A stretch of DNA of 64,000 bases from assembly GCA_002405875.1 (NCBI GenBank), contig DHMR01000112.1, positions 1 to 64,000 of the forward strand, written 5' to 3'. Below are positions 8,704 through 17,468 of this stretch, in pieces; the first letter of the stretch is position 1; every line of letters begins with the position of its first letter. The notes beneath the pieces were generated by a model, which saw only the letters and a program-made list of their open reading frames with translations, ran no database searches and had not been told where the DNA came from. The DNA comes from a bacterium UBA4637. Lineage in GTDB: Bacteria > Bacteroidota > Bacteroidia > Bacteroidales > Bacteroidaceae. The position numbers were made by a program, and so were the translations under genes.

Positions 8704-9564
8704 TTATTTCATCAGACTGGATTGCAAAAAACGACGAACCATTTCAACGGGAAGACCTCGTCGGTGGGCATAATCCCTTAGTTGGTCCTCACCCACCTTA
8801 CCCACTTCAAAATAATGAGCTTTCGGATGGGCAAACATAAACCCAGAGACACTAGCATGAGGAATCATCATTCCGTTTTCCGTCAATCGAATGTTCACAT
8901 CTTGCATCCCCAAGAGTTCATTCAATATAAAATTGATACTCGTATCCGGTATGGACGGATACCCCACAGCCGGTCGAATGCCTTGGTATTTCTCAAGATG
9001 CATTTGCTCCATCGTCAACTGCTCGTCGGGGACATACCCCCAGTACTTACGACGCACCTCCCCATGCATTCGTTCCGCCGTAGCCTCCGCCAAACGATCA
9101 CAAAGCGTTTGGGCAAGCATGGACTTATAATCATCCTTTCGGTAAAGGTCAGCAATAGCCCCATCGACCGTTGTACAAAAAAGTCCTATCTTATCCTTTT
9201 TCCCTAACGGATGAATGAAATCTGCCAAGCAGAGGTTAGGCTTTCCTTCTGCGGTAGGGCGTTGCTGCCGAAGCATCGGTATCCTCACAAAATCATTTCC
9301 TCCCCGAGAAGGAAACTTTTTTTTCCCCTCATCCTCATAAGGATAGACCAAAATGTCATCTCCATCTCCATTGGCAGACAACAAGCGAAAGATAGCATGT
9401 GTATGAAATTTACTTTCCCAGGAGCGAAGCATTTCGAATGCTTCTTCCTGCATACGCTTTTTCTCCTCTTGTGGTTTACCTGACAATCCCCAAGCATGAT
9501 AGAAATAGAGCCAATTGATGTAAGGCACCAACTCAGAGATGTCATAAGACAAGATTTTTCTCAT
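8704..9564 (-). CDS. stand-alone methionine synthase reactivation domain
   Basis: The 286-aa protein matches the C-terminal AdoMet-binding activation domain of cobalamin-dependent methionine synthase MetH, which remethylates oxidised cob(II)alamin using SAM and an electron donor. The signature is GIRPAVGYPSIPD, equivalent to the RPAPGYP SAM-binding loop. Also visible are an acidic/aromatic YWGYVPDE segment and SGFMFAHPKAHYFEVGKV, matching the end of the MetH domain. No B12-binding, folate or homocysteine domains are fused and no metH is in the window, so it must act on a truncated MetH encoded elsewhere. It lies between dihydroorotase and the phosphoesterase on the same strand. Confidence 0.88.
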   Translation of the reverse strand: MRKILSYDISELVPYINWLYFYHAWGLSGKPQEEKKRMQEEAFEMLRSWESKFHTHAIFRLLSANGDGDDILVYPYEDEGKKKFPSRGGNDFVRIPMLRQQRPTAEGKPNLCLADFIHPLGKKDKIGLFCTTVDGAIADLYRKDDYKSMLAQTLCDRLAEATAERMHGEVRRKYWGYVPDEQLTMEQMHLEKYQGIRPAVGYPSIPDTSINFILNELLGMQDVNIRLTENGMMIPHASVSGFMFAHPKAHYFEVGKVGEDQLRDYAHRRGLPVEMVRRFLQSSLMK

Positions 9565-9656
9565 CGAATATCGTTTTTCTCATTCTTACTTAGTATCTCA
9601 AACGATTTTTTCACCAAGGACCTTACGGCAACACCTCAGCATAAAGAAGTTCCACT

Positions 9657-10985
9657 TTACCGGAAAGAGATTTCCTCACCACGGTAAGAATCGTCAAATA
9701 TACCTTTATTATATATAAGGTGGCCGTTGCAGATCGTTTGCTCAACACGCCACAGAAACTCATGCCCTTCCAACGGGCTCCATCCACACTTACTCTGAAT
9801 ATTGCTCTTGCAGACAGTCCATGCCGAATGAGGGCGCACAATCGTGATATCCGCCTGATAGCCCTTACGCAAAAATCCACGCTTTCGAATTTGAAACAGT
9901 TTGGCAGGATGATGAGCCATCAGTTCCACCAATCTCTCGATCGTAATGACACCTAAGTCAACCAATTCCAACATACTTACCAAAGAGAATTGCACCATAG
10001 GCATACCAGAAGCAGCCTTCGCACAGCCCCCTTGCTTATCTTTCCATTCATGTGGAGCATGATCGGTACCCACCACGGCAATTCGTCCATCGCTCAAGGC
10101 TTTGCGCAAAGCTGCACGATCCGCTTTCGTCTTAACGGCAGGATTGCATTTAATCAGCGCTTTCTTAGTTGCATAATCTTCGTCTGAAAATAAGAGATGT
10201 GCAATGACTGCCTCAGCAGTAATATTCTCATCCTTTCCCAATAATTCCAATTCCTTGGCAGTCGTCAAATGCGCAATATGGAGACGAGTGCCAAACTTAC
10301 GAGCCAGTTGCACTGCCAATTTGCTACTTTCGTAACAAGCTTCGACACTACGAATCTCAGGATGGTACTTTACATCAGGATCATCGCCGTATTTTTCCTT
10401 ATAAGCAGCCATGTTACGATTGATCATCTCCGTATCCTCACAATGCGTCATCACGGGAAAATCCAATTGTTGGGCGGTACGGAATACACTTTGCAAAGAA
10501 TCATACTTATCAACCAGCATATTGCCTGTGCTAGAACCCATGAAGAGTTTGATGCCCGGTATACGGTGCTTGTCTAGTTTTTCAAACAAGTCTACGTTGT
10601 CATTGGTAGCTCCAAAGAAGAAACTATAGTTGACATGACTTTTCTGAGCACCCAACAGGAACTTATCTTCCAACGCTTCCAAGGTAGTTGTTTGTGGAAC
10701 CGTGTTTGGCATTTCCAAATAAGAAGTTACCCCGCCATAAGCAGCCGCACGGCTTTCACTTTCGATATCAGCCTTACGGGTCAATCCCGGTTCGCGGAAG
10801 TGGACGTGGTCGTCGATGACACCCGGCAAAACAAAACACCCCGAGGCCTCGACAACTTGGTCGTAGGAACCACGGGGAGCATTGCCTTCATATATCTCGG
10901 AAATTCTTTCACCATCGACAATGAGGTCTCCCCCGAAAGAGCGTCCCTCATTGACGATGATGCCATTTTGAATGAGTATTTTCAT
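9657..10985 (-). CDS. pyrC: dihydroorotase (class I, amidohydrolase)
   Basis: Zinc amidohydrolase closing carbamoyl-aspartate to dihydroorotate, the third step of de novo pyrimidine synthesis. Metal ligands are seen in DHVHFREPG (HxH), GIKLFMGSS (carboxylated Lys), MTHCEDTEMI, LHIAHLTTAKE and the catalytic TDHAPHEW. At 442 aa it belongs to the long class I type (PyrC/AllB-like). An allantoinase reading is possible because the families are close, but no purine-degradation genes are nearby and this protein is the usual dihydroorotase form in Bacteroidetes. Confidence 0.9.
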   Translation of the reverse strand: MKILIQNGIIVNEGRSFGGDLIVDGERISEIYEGNAPRGSYDQVVEASGCFVLPGVIDDHVHFREPGLTRKADIESESRAAAYGGVTSYLEMPNTVPQTTTLEALEDKFLLGAQKSHVNYSFFFGATNDNVDLFEKLDKHRIPGIKLFMGSSTGNMLVDKYDSLQSVFRTAQQLDFPVMTHCEDTEMINRNMAAYKEKYGDDPDVKYHPEIRSVEACYESSKLAVQLARKFGTRLHIAHLTTAKELELLGKDENITAEAVIAHLLFSDEDYATKKALIKCNPAVKTKADRAALRKALSDGRIAVVGTDHAPHEWKDKQGGCAKAASGMPMVQFSLVSMLELVDLGVITIERLVELMAHHPAKLFQIRKRGFLRKGYQADITIVRPHSAWTVCKSNIQSKCGWSPLEGHEFLWRVEQTICNGHLIYNKGIFDDSYRGEEISFR

Positions 10986-11019
10986 GTTGATTTAATTTTA
11001 ATACAATAAGAATCAAACA

Positions 11020-11856
11020 TTAAGGATTAGGCATGCCAACAGATTGTCCGTTTTTCCCTTCAGGAATGGTCGGCTTAGCCAAATCATTAGCGGTCGGGGC
11101 TGGAACAGCTTCTGGGTTCGTCTGCTGAGCATCCGCAGGAGCTTCCATCTGGCCAGCATCCCTGGTGCCATTCATAATCTGCTCATTTTCCTGTGCCTTC
11201 TGATAGTAATCTTTCACATAAGGGTCATTTTTGAAATGCTCAGTGGCCTTGCTCATGATATCTTCTATCCATGGAGAAAGCATCGGATACTGGTTTCTCA
11301 TGGTAACCATGAAGAAAACGCCAGGTCCCAGTACATTGTCAAAATTTTCCGTTACGAAACTCGTCACCAGTTTATCTTCCTGATCGGCCAAGTTTGCCGC
11401 TTCCTGATTCAGTTTTTGGGTAACCACATTCATATCATTGCCATTCATGATGGCCTGGTCATGCTTATGCACCAATTCCATCTGCTGGTTTTGCAGCTGC
11501 TGATACTTTTTGAAAAACTTAAAGAGCTTATCATTGAGTGGCGTTCCACTGACGACTTGCTGCACATCATCCAATTTCACATTAATGTCTCCACTTTCCA
11601 ATACCAGCGGGAGCACAGCCTCATCATCCATAAAGATGTTAGCCATCTTCACAGAATCCAAATTGCCACAAAAATGGAATTGTCCATGAACGACATCACA
11701 GGAATCTATATTTTTAAATTCATTGTTTTTCAATATTTTCAAGTATAGCATTCGCCCGTCCAAAGTGCTTACATTGGAAGTACCTTGGATATTGTAGTTA
11801 TTGGCGCAAGACGTTATTGCCAACAAGGTGATGATTGCATAAAAAATCTTATTCAT
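11020..11856 (-). CDS. DUF4369 domain lipoprotein
   Basis: A signal peptide ends in a lipobox (ITSC, Cys17), so it is a lipoprotein. The N-terminal 110 residues look like DUF4369, a beta-rich domain often fused to TlpA-type thioredoxins in Bacteroidetes. Here the thioredoxin domain is absent: the rest is helical, with Gln-rich coiled-coil-like sequence (110-160), then a Pro/Ala/Gln-rich tail of about 45 residues. The role is unknown; a surface or periplasmic location is inferred. A -7 element lies at 11880-11887, 24 nt upstream, so the leader is very short. Confidence 0.75.
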   Translation of the reverse strand: MNKIFYAIITLLAITSCANNYNIQGTSNVSTLDGRMLYLKILKNNEFKNIDSCDVVHGQFHFCGNLDSVKMANIFMDDEAVLPLVLESGDINVKLDDVQQVVSGTPLNDKLFKFFKKYQQLQNQQMELVHKHDQAIMNGNDMNVVTQKLNQEAANLADQEDKLVTSFVTENFDNVLGPGVFFMVTMRNQYPMLSPWIEDIMSKATEHFKNDPYVKDYYQKAQENEQIMNGTRDAGQMEAPADAQQTNPEAVPAPTANDLAKPTIPEGKNGQSVGMPNP

Positions 11857-11879
11857 AAAGCTGTCTGTATTTCGGGTAA

Positions 11880-11887
11880 CAAAAGTA
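11880..11887 (-). promoter_or_regulatory. -7 element for the DUF4369 lipoprotein
   Basis: CAAAAGTA on the plus strand reads TACTTTTG on the minus strand, 24 nt before the start codon. Confidence 0.6.
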
Positions 11888-11962
11888 CAATCTAAAATTG
11901 AAGTACGGAAATAAATTTATCCTATTTAATTGATTATTGCATCAATTTAGTATTTTTTGGCA

Positions 11963-12379
11963 TTATTCTTTCTTCAGCTCATGAGAAATGCGATGCGTCG
12001 TATATAATTCTAGCACGGCAGCCACCAACAAGAACACCACCCATTTATTATAAAAAAAGGTGATATAAGTCTCATAATTAGAAAACCAGTTACGGGCAAA
12101 GACATAAACTGTATCAACCATGGAAATGCCAGACAATACGAAACAAATGTCCGCCAATCCCTGTATTCTCTTCAATCGATGAATAACAGCGGAATCTCCT
12201 TCATAGAGTTGCATAGCTTGCATAACACTGAATGCCACCGTGCCCACCAAAAACATCCAACAAGTATATAATAACACTCTTGGATAGATAAAACCGAATG
12301 CAAAGCAACCTGCGCCAATAACCATCAGCACACCCCCCAGCATAAAAATTACACTTTGAATCTTACTCAGCTGTTTCAT
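11963..12379 (-). CDS. small four-helix membrane protein
   Basis: A 138-aa protein with four predicted membrane helices (about 10-30, 34-54, 78-98, 108-126) and a charged C-terminus ending HELKKE. No catalytic motif is visible and I do not recognise a characterised family. Its start overlaps the end of the divIC-like gene by 17 nt, so it is translated from the same transcript; the conserved-looking overlap argues for a real gene. Function unknown. Confidence 0.75.
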   Translation of the reverse strand: MKQLSKIQSVIFMLGGVLMVIGAGCFAFGFIYPRVLLYTCWMFLVGTVAFSVMQAMQLYEGDSAVIHRLKRIQGLADICFVLSGISMVDTVYVFARNWFSNYETYITFFYNKWVVFLLVAAVLELYTTHRISHELKKE

Positions 12380-12713
12380 TTTCTTGTTCTTCTTGTTGAT
12401 TATTACTAGGCAAATCGGTACTCAACACAAAGATATCCTCATCATCAGCTTTCATAAAATAGCGTTCTCTAGCTATCTTCTCATAAGCCTTCGTACCCTT
12501 GCGCATTTCTCTCAACTGTTTGGAGTCAGCTTGGTACTGATTCGTATATTTTTCAATCTCAGTACGCAAGTTATGGATTTGAATTTGATATTTTACGTGC
12601 TGATAGATGCTATTGTCATCAATAGCACCTACTACCAAAATCCCTGCAATTATCACTATAAGATACTTATAATGAGAGAGATAACCCCAAATTATGCCTA
12701 ATTGTTTACTCAT
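12363..12713 (-). CDS. DivIC/FtsB septum-formation protein
   Basis: Small bitopic protein of 116 aa: a membrane helix at about 18-34 is followed by a coiled coil (about 45-75) and the short region ending ARERYFMKADDEDIFV that is typical of DivIC/FtsB. These proteins bind FtsL and FtsQ/DivIB and activate septal peptidoglycan synthesis. It is encoded divergently from dnaX, with promoter elements of the two genes only 12 bp apart. Confidence 0.85.
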   Translation of the reverse strand: MSKQLGIIWGYLSHYKYLIVIIAGILVVGAIDDNSIYQHVKYQIQIHNLRTEIEKYTNQYQADSKQLREMRKGTKAYEKIARERYFMKADDEDIFVLSTDLPSNNQQEEQENETAE

Positions 12714-12732
12714 TAATTTTGTAATTTGCTTG

Positions 12733-12740
12733 CAAAGATA
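12733..12740 (-). promoter_or_regulatory. -7 element for divIC-like gene
   Basis: CAAAGATA on the plus strand reads TATCTTTG on the minus strand, 20 nt before the start codon at 12713. Confidence 0.6.
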
Positions 12741-12752
12741 ATATTTTTTTGT

Positions 12753-12760
12753 TATCTTTG
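12753..12760 (+). promoter_or_regulatory. -7 element for dnaX
   Basis: TATCTTTG, 22 nt before the dnaX ATG, so the leader is about 15 nt. It faces away from the divIC element at 12733-12740, and the two share their upstream DNA. Confidence 0.65.
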
Positions 12761-12782
12761 CATCATCATTTAAGAAAAAATA

Positions 12783-14579
12783 ATGGAAGAATATATTGTT
12801 TCTGCAAGAAAGTACCGTCCGATGACCTTCGATTCCGTAGTTGGACAGAGTGCTTTGACCACCACTCTAAAGAATGCCGTCAAAAGCGGCAAGCTTGCTC
12901 ATGCATATCTTTTTTGTGGTCCACGAGGTGTGGGAAAGACGACCTGCGCCCGTATTTTCGCTAAAGCCATCAACTGTGAGCATCCTCGTGAAGATGGGGA
13001 AGCTTGCAATGAATGTGAGAGTTGCAAAGCCTTCAACGAACAACGTTCTTACAACATCTTCGAACTAGATGCTGCAAGCAACAATGGCGTTGAGCAAATC
13101 AAGGCTCTCATGGAGCAAACGCGCATTCCGCCACAAATAGGCAAGTACAAAGTGTTTATCATCGACGAGGTTCACATGCTGAGTTCCGCAGCTTTCAATG
13201 CTTTCCTCAAGACATTGGAAGAGCCACCTTCGCATGTCATCTTCATCCTTGCCACCACGGAGAAGCACAAAATTCTCCCCACCATCTTGAGCCGTTGCCA
13301 AATCTATGATTTCGAGCGCATGACCGTACCTAACACGATCAAGCATCTCGCCATGGTTGCCAGCAAAGAAGGAATCAAGTACGAGGAACAGGCTCTTGCC
13401 GTCATTGCCGAGAAAGCCGACGGTGGCATGCGTGATGCATTGTCCATCTTCGACCAAGCCGCTAGCTTCTGCCAAGGAGACATTACCTATCAAAAGGTCA
13501 TCGAAGACTTGAACGTGCTGGACAGCGACAATTACTTCCGGTTTATTGACCTGGCTATTCATAACCAAGTAAGTGACATGATGGTGCTTCTCAACAATAT
13601 CATCAACAAAGGTTTTGACGGTGGCATCCTAATACAAGGACTAGCACAACATGTACGCAATGTCATGATGGCAAAAGATCCTCAAACTCTCCCTCTCCTG
13701 GAAACGAGCGAGGAGCAAAAAGCCAAGTTTCAAGCACAGGCTCAAGTGGCTCCGACACATTTCTTATATAAGGCCCTCAAAATCATGAACGACTGCGATG
13801 TACAATATCGCCAAAGTTCCAACAAGCGGCTACTGGTTGAGCTCACTCTTATCCAAATAGGCCAGATTACCCAACCTGAAGACCAAGACGTGCCTAGTGC
13901 GGGGCGTACGCCCCATAGACTAAAATCCCTGTTTCAGAAACTCATTGCTCCGCTTAAACCTGCCATTCAGGGTGCAGGCGCAGAGCATACTGGCAGCAAG
14001 AAAGCGGAAGCGCAACCTGTTGCCAAGGAGACAAACACCCCTAGTTCGAGTCGCCAACAGGCAAGTTTGGATTTGGGAAAGAAAGGTCATATTAAGCTCG
14101 GCAGCATCGGCATGACTTTTGGCAACTTAAAGAAAAGCCAAGAAACAAGCCAAAATTTCGCTGCACATACAGACTTGGAAGAAAGTGCTCCTCAAATAGA
14201 GGGTGAACAGAAACCTTTTACAGACGAACAACTTTATGGACAATGGATGAGCATGTGCATTCGCATGCAAGCCATCAACGAATATTACGGTTTGTCACAG
14301 CGTCTAAAGATGCTCACGCCAAAAATCACCGGCTATCCAGAAGTAGAAGTTGTCATTGACAATCCCATTCTTTTGGAAGACATCAACAAAATAAAAAACC
14401 GAATCAGAAGCACGATTGTCCAAGGATTGCACAACAACTCCATCGTCATCAATTATCGGGTAGCCAAGCAATCCGAAATTACCAAGATTCGCTCTAAAAG
14501 GGAAATATTCGACGACTTAAGAAAGAAGAATCCTGCCATTGACAAACTGATGGAGAACTTCAAATTAGTCATGACATAA
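12783..14579 (+). CDS. dnaX: DNA polymerase III subunit gamma/tau
   Basis: AAA+ motor of the clamp loader that loads the sliding clamp and ties polymerase to helicase. Walker A GPRGVGKTT lies at residues 46-54, a zinc-knuckle cysteine set (CEHP...CNECESC) follows, then VFIIDEVHML (Walker B) and the sensor-1 ATTEKHKI. The conserved part ends near residue 365. The remaining 230 residues are a variable, partly low-complexity tau-like extension. I see no A-rich slippery heptamer of the E. coli kind, so no separate gamma form is evident. A perfect 14-bp palindrome sits in the linker (13911-13924). Confidence 0.95.
   Translation: MEEYIVSARKYRPMTFDSVVGQSALTTTLKNAVKSGKLAHAYLFCGPRGVGKTTCARIFAKAINCEHPREDGEACNECESCKAFNEQRSYNIFELDAASNNGVEQIKALMEQTRIPPQIGKYKVFIIDEVHMLSSAAFNAFLKTLEEPPSHVIFILATTEKHKILPTILSRCQIYDFERMTVPNTIKHLAMVASKEGIKYEEQALAVIAEKADGGMRDALSIFDQAASFCQGDITYQKVIEDLNVLDSDNYFRFIDLAIHNQVSDMMVLLNNIINKGFDGGILIQGLAQHVRNVMMAKDPQTLPLLETSEEQKAKFQAQAQVAPTHFLYKALKIMNDCDVQYRQSSNKRLLVELTLIQIGQITQPEDQDVPSAGRTPHRLKSLFQKLIAPLKPAIQGAGAEHTGSKKAEAQPVAKETNTPSSSRQQASLDLGKKGHIKLGSIGMTFGNLKKSQETSQNFAAHTDLEESAPQIEGEQKPFTDEQLYGQWMSMCIRMQAINEYYGLSQRLKMLTPKITGYPEVEVVIDNPILLEDINKIKNRIRSTIVQGLHNNSIVINYRVAKQSEITKIRSKREIFDDLRKKNPAIDKLMENFKLVMT
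13911..13924. repeat. GC-rich 14-bp perfect palindrome inside dnaX
   Basis: GGGGCGTACGCCCC is its own reverse complement and lies in the non-conserved linker of DnaX, in a window that is otherwise AT-biased. It may be a copy of a dispersed short palindrome or simply a coding coincidence. Confidence 0.6.
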
Positions 14580-14587
14580 AAAACATA

Positions 14588-14630
14588 AAAAATCCGATGA
14601 CGTAACACCAGGTTACATCATCGGATTTTT
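14588..14630. terminator. bidirectional terminator between dnaX and asnA
   Basis: AAATCCGATGA pairs with TCATCGGATTT and an inner GTAAC/GTTAC stem, with A/T runs on both sides. It serves the two convergent genes. Confidence 0.85.
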
Positions 14631-14649
14631 TATTTGTTGAAATATTCCT

Positions 14650-15687
14650 TTAAATCAAGGTCATACCATATTCTTCACATTCCTTGCGCATATCCTCTGG
14701 CCAGATACTTGCCTGAATCTCACCGATATGGGCTTTATGAAGCAATACCATACAGAGACGACTCTGACCAATACCACCACCGATGCTCAGTGGCAACTTA
14801 TCGTTCAATAGTTGCTGATGGAAATAAAGTTTCTCTCTATCTTCCTTGCCTTCAATTTTCAATTGGCGAAGCAAGCTCTCCTTATCAACACGGATACCCA
14901 TGGAACTCAACTCGAAACTTCTTCCCAACACAGGATACCAAATCAAGATGTCACCATTGAGGCCAACCTTGCCATTTTCAGCAACAGTACTCCAGTCGTC
15001 GTAGTCAGGAGCACGGCCATCATGTTTTTTGCCATCACTCAATTTTCCGCCGATACCTTCTACAAACACTGCACCATATTTCTCGCAGATGGCATCCTCA
15101 CGCTCCTTTGGTGTCTTGTCAGGATACATATCCAACAAATCTTGCGCATGCACGAAGTGAATTTTCTCTGGCAAAAAAGGCTTAATTTGTGGATAATGCT
15201 CACATGTAAGATATTCCGTACGACGAATAGCCGCATAGATGCGACGAACAACATCTTGCAAGAATGCAATGGTACGATCTTTTCTCTCAATGACTGCCTC
15301 CCAGTCCCATTGATCGACATAGAGAGAGTGCAAATTGTCCAATTCCTCATCAGCTCGGATGGCATTCATATCCGTATACACACCATAGCCTGGCTCAATA
15401 TGATATTCAGCCAAAGTCAATCTCTTCCACTTAGCCAAAGAGTGCACGACCTCGGCCTTAGCATCTCCCAAATCCTTGATAGGGAAAGTCACAGGGCGCT
15501 CTACACCATTCAAGTCATCATTGATACCTAACCCTTTTAACACAAAGAGAGGGGCTGTGACACGACGCAGACGAAGTTCCGTAGACAAGTTTGCCTGAAA
15601 GAACTCTTTGATCAACTTGATGCCCATTTCTGTTTGGCGCATATCGAGTAGCGCTTTGTAACCAACAGGTTTTATAACATTGCTCAT
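14650..15687 (-). CDS. asnA: aspartate-ammonia ligase (asparagine synthetase A)
   Basis: Makes asparagine from aspartate, ammonia and ATP. It has the class II aminoacyl-tRNA-synthetase-like fold: VTAPLFVLKGLGINDDLNG near residue 45, the central YVDQWDWE segment, and a C-terminal GGGIGQSRLCM motif 3 with the ATP-binding Arg. The 345 aa are slightly longer than the E. coli enzyme (330), as usual in Bacteroidetes. It has its own -7 element at 15771-15778. Confidence 0.95.
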   Translation of the reverse strand: MSNVIKPVGYKALLDMRQTEMGIKLIKEFFQANLSTELRLRRVTAPLFVLKGLGINDDLNGVERPVTFPIKDLGDAKAEVVHSLAKWKRLTLAEYHIEPGYGVYTDMNAIRADEELDNLHSLYVDQWDWEAVIERKDRTIAFLQDVVRRIYAAIRRTEYLTCEHYPQIKPFLPEKIHFVHAQDLLDMYPDKTPKEREDAICEKYGAVFVEGIGGKLSDGKKHDGRAPDYDDWSTVAENGKVGLNGDILIWYPVLGRSFELSSMGIRVDKESLLRQLKIEGKEDREKLYFHQQLLNDKLPLSIGGGIGQSRLCMVLLHKAHIGEIQASIWPEDMRKECEEYGMTLI

Positions 15688-15770
15688 ATTTTTTCTTTTT
15701 GTTTAAATTTTTCTACATTTAGGATCAAAACAGACACCATTTCTTGCACTGGCTTTTCTATTTGATGGTG

Positions 15771-15778
15771 CAAAGGTA
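15771..15778 (-). promoter_or_regulatory. -7 element for asnA
   Basis: CAAAGGTA on the plus strand reads TACCTTTG on the minus strand, 84 nt before asnA. Confidence 0.6.
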
Positions 15779-15910
15779 CAAAATAATTATTAAACTGCAA
15801 GTGTTTTTAGATATTTATTTTTCATTTTGATAGTATTTTCTTTATTTTACTATCTATTTGTATATATTTAGCAAATTATTACAAGTTTTCTTAGAAAAGA
15901 GAGCCAAATA

Positions 15911-15942
15911 TTTGGTCAATTCAAATAAAAGCATTAACTTTG
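15911..15942 (+). promoter_or_regulatory. complete Bacteroidetes promoter for tRNA-Arg and pepT
   Basis: TTTG at 15911-15914, a 20-bp spacer, then TAACTTTG at 15935-15942. This is the best match to the -33/-7 consensus in the window. The tRNA begins about 50 nt downstream. Confidence 0.8.
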
Positions 15943-15994
15943 CAAACGCTATTATATATTAAAACAAGTATTATATAAAAAGTTCATCTTACAA

Positions 15995-16071
15995 GGCTCC
16001 GTAGCTTAGCTGAATAGAGCGTCAGATTCCGGTTCTGAAGGTCCTGGGTTTGAATCCCAGCGGAGTCACCA
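15995..16071 (+). tRNA. tRNA-Arg (anticodon CCG)
   Basis: Complete cloverleaf: acceptor GGCTCCG/CGGAGTC, D-arm GCTT/GAGC, anticodon stem TCAGA/TCTGA with loop TTCCGGT (anticodon CCG, reads CGG), T-arm CTGGG/CCCAG with loop TTTGAAT, discriminator A, and CCA encoded in the DNA (16069-16071). pepT follows only 41 nt later with no promoter in between. Confidence 0.96.
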
Positions 16072-16112
16072 TTTCTCCATCAAGGAGATCACCACATTAT
16101 TTAATTAAGAAC

Positions 16113-17336
16113 ATGGACTTAGTAGAACGTTTTATAAACTACACAAAATTTGACACACAGTCGAGCGAGGACTCTGACAGCGTGCCTAGCACGGCGAAAC
16201 AACTGGAGTTCGCCAAGTATCTCAAGAAAGAGTTGGAGGAAGAAGGCCTCTGCGACGTAGAGATGGACGACATGGGCTATATCTACGCGACATTGAGGGG
16301 CAATACCAAGAAAAAGACACCTACCATCGGTTTTATTTCCCACATGGATACCAGTCCAGACGCTAGCGGCAAGGACATTAAGGCTCGCATCATCAAGAAT
16401 TATGATGGCAAAGACATCGAGTTGAGTCCTGGCATCTTCTCTAAAGTTGACAAGTTCCCAGAATTGAAAGCCCACATCGGAGAAGATCTCATCGTCACAG
16501 ACGGAACCACTCTTTTAGGGGCCGACGACAAAGCTGGCATCGCAGAGATAGTACAAGCTATGTGCTACCTACGCGACCATGAAGAAATCAAACATGGAGA
16601 CATTCGCGTCGGCTTCAATCCTGATGAAGAAATCGGCATGGGTGCCCACCACTTTGACGTGGAGAAGTTTGGTTGCGACTGGGCTTATACCATGGACGGC
16701 GGTGATTTGGGCGATTTGGAATACGAGAACTTCAACGCTGCAGCAGCCAAGATACACATCAAGGGCGTCAGCGTTCACACAGGATATGCCAAAGGCAAGA
16801 TGATTAACGCAAGCCGCGTAGCCGTTGAATTCCAAAACATGATTCCTGAGACCGACTTGCCTGAGACAACCGAAGGTTACCAAGGTTTCTACCATCTTCT
16901 TGGCATCGAAAGTAAATGCGAAGAAGCCAAATTGGCTTATATCATCCGCGACCACGACCGAGAGAAATTTGAGGACCGCAAAGCTTTCATTGCTGATTGT
17001 GTCAAAAAAATCAACGAGAAGTATGGCGAAGGAACTTGCGAGGCAGAAATCTACGACCAATACTACAACATGAAGGAAAAGATTGATCCCAATATGCATG
17101 TCATAGACATCGTATTGAGAGCCATGCAAGAAAGCGGCGTTCCTCCTCGTGTAGAACCGATTCGTGGTGGTACTGATGGTGCCCAACTGAGTTTCAAGGG
17201 ACTTCCTTGTCCAAACATCTTTGCAGGTGGTGTCAACTTTCATGGTCCTCATGAGTTTGTCAGCATCCAGGTTATGGAGAAGGCCGTCAAAACGATTGTC
17301 AAAATAGCTGAGATTACGGCAGAATACAACGATTAA
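16113..17336 (+). CDS. pepT: tripeptidase (peptidase T)
   Basis: Cytoplasmic M20B metallopeptidase that removes the N-terminal residue from tripeptides. Di-zinc ligands and catalytic residues are visible in [42 protein letters not shown] and the C-terminal [15 protein letters not shown]. The frame is open from 16050, but that would start inside the tRNA; the ATG at 16113 gives [10 protein letters not shown] and a normal 407 aa. Probably transcribed from the tRNA promoter, the mRNA being released by tRNA 3' processing. Confidence 0.95.
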   Translation: MDLVERFINYTKFDTQSSEDSDSVPSTAKQLEFAKYLKKELEEEGLCDVEMDDMGYIYATLRGNTKKKTPTIGFISHMDTSPDASGKDIKARIIKNYDGKDIELSPGIFSKVDKFPELKAHIGEDLIVTDGTTLLGADDKAGIAEIVQAMCYLRDHEEIKHGDIRVGFNPDEEIGMGAHHFDVEKFGCDWAYTMDGGDLGDLEYENFNAAAAKIHIKGVSVHTGYAKGKMINASRVAVEFQNMIPETDLPETTEGYQGFYHLLGIESKCEEAKLAYIIRDHDREKFEDRKAFIADCVKKINEKYGEGTCEAEIYDQYYNMKEKIDPNMHVIDIVLRAMQESGVPPRVEPIRGGTDGAQLSFKGLPCPNIFAGGVNFHGPHEFVSIQVMEKAVKTIVKIAEITAEYND

Positions 17337-17356
17337 TTCATTATATGTTCAAGTAT

Positions 17357-17449
17357 CTCCCGCAGATTTCGCAGTAAGACGCAGACTTATATTGCATAAC
17401 ACCGTTATGAGAGAAGGACATCTGCGAAAATCTGCGTAATCTGCGGGAG
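17357..17449. repeat. 93-bp imperfect inverted repeat
   Basis: Left arm starts CTCCCGCAGATT with further CGCAG and CGCAGA blocks; right arm carries TCTGCG, CTGCG and ends ATCTGCGGGAG. The outer 12 bp pair perfectly, the inner blocks less regularly, around a central part of about 35 nt. TTTTT follows, so it may end pepT transcription. It looks like a dispersed intergenic element rather than a simple terminator. Confidence 0.75.
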
Positions 17450-17468
17450 TTTTTCATTCATTCAACTT

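Larger units (their letters stand above)
15688..15994. other. intergenic region with divergent promoters
   Basis: Holds the asnA -7 element (15771-15778, minus) and a complete -33/-7 promoter (15911-15942, plus) for the tRNA. The AT-rich stretch between them shows no ORF and nothing else recognisable. Confidence 0.7.

Noticed and set aside
12783..14579. Programmed frameshift in dnaX
   Set aside because: No A-AAA-AAG slippery heptamer was found in the central part; the nearest run has five A residues in the wrong setting.
16050..16112. Extended N-terminus of PepT
   Set aside because: The start would lie inside the tRNA; the ATG at 16113 gives a normal PepT.
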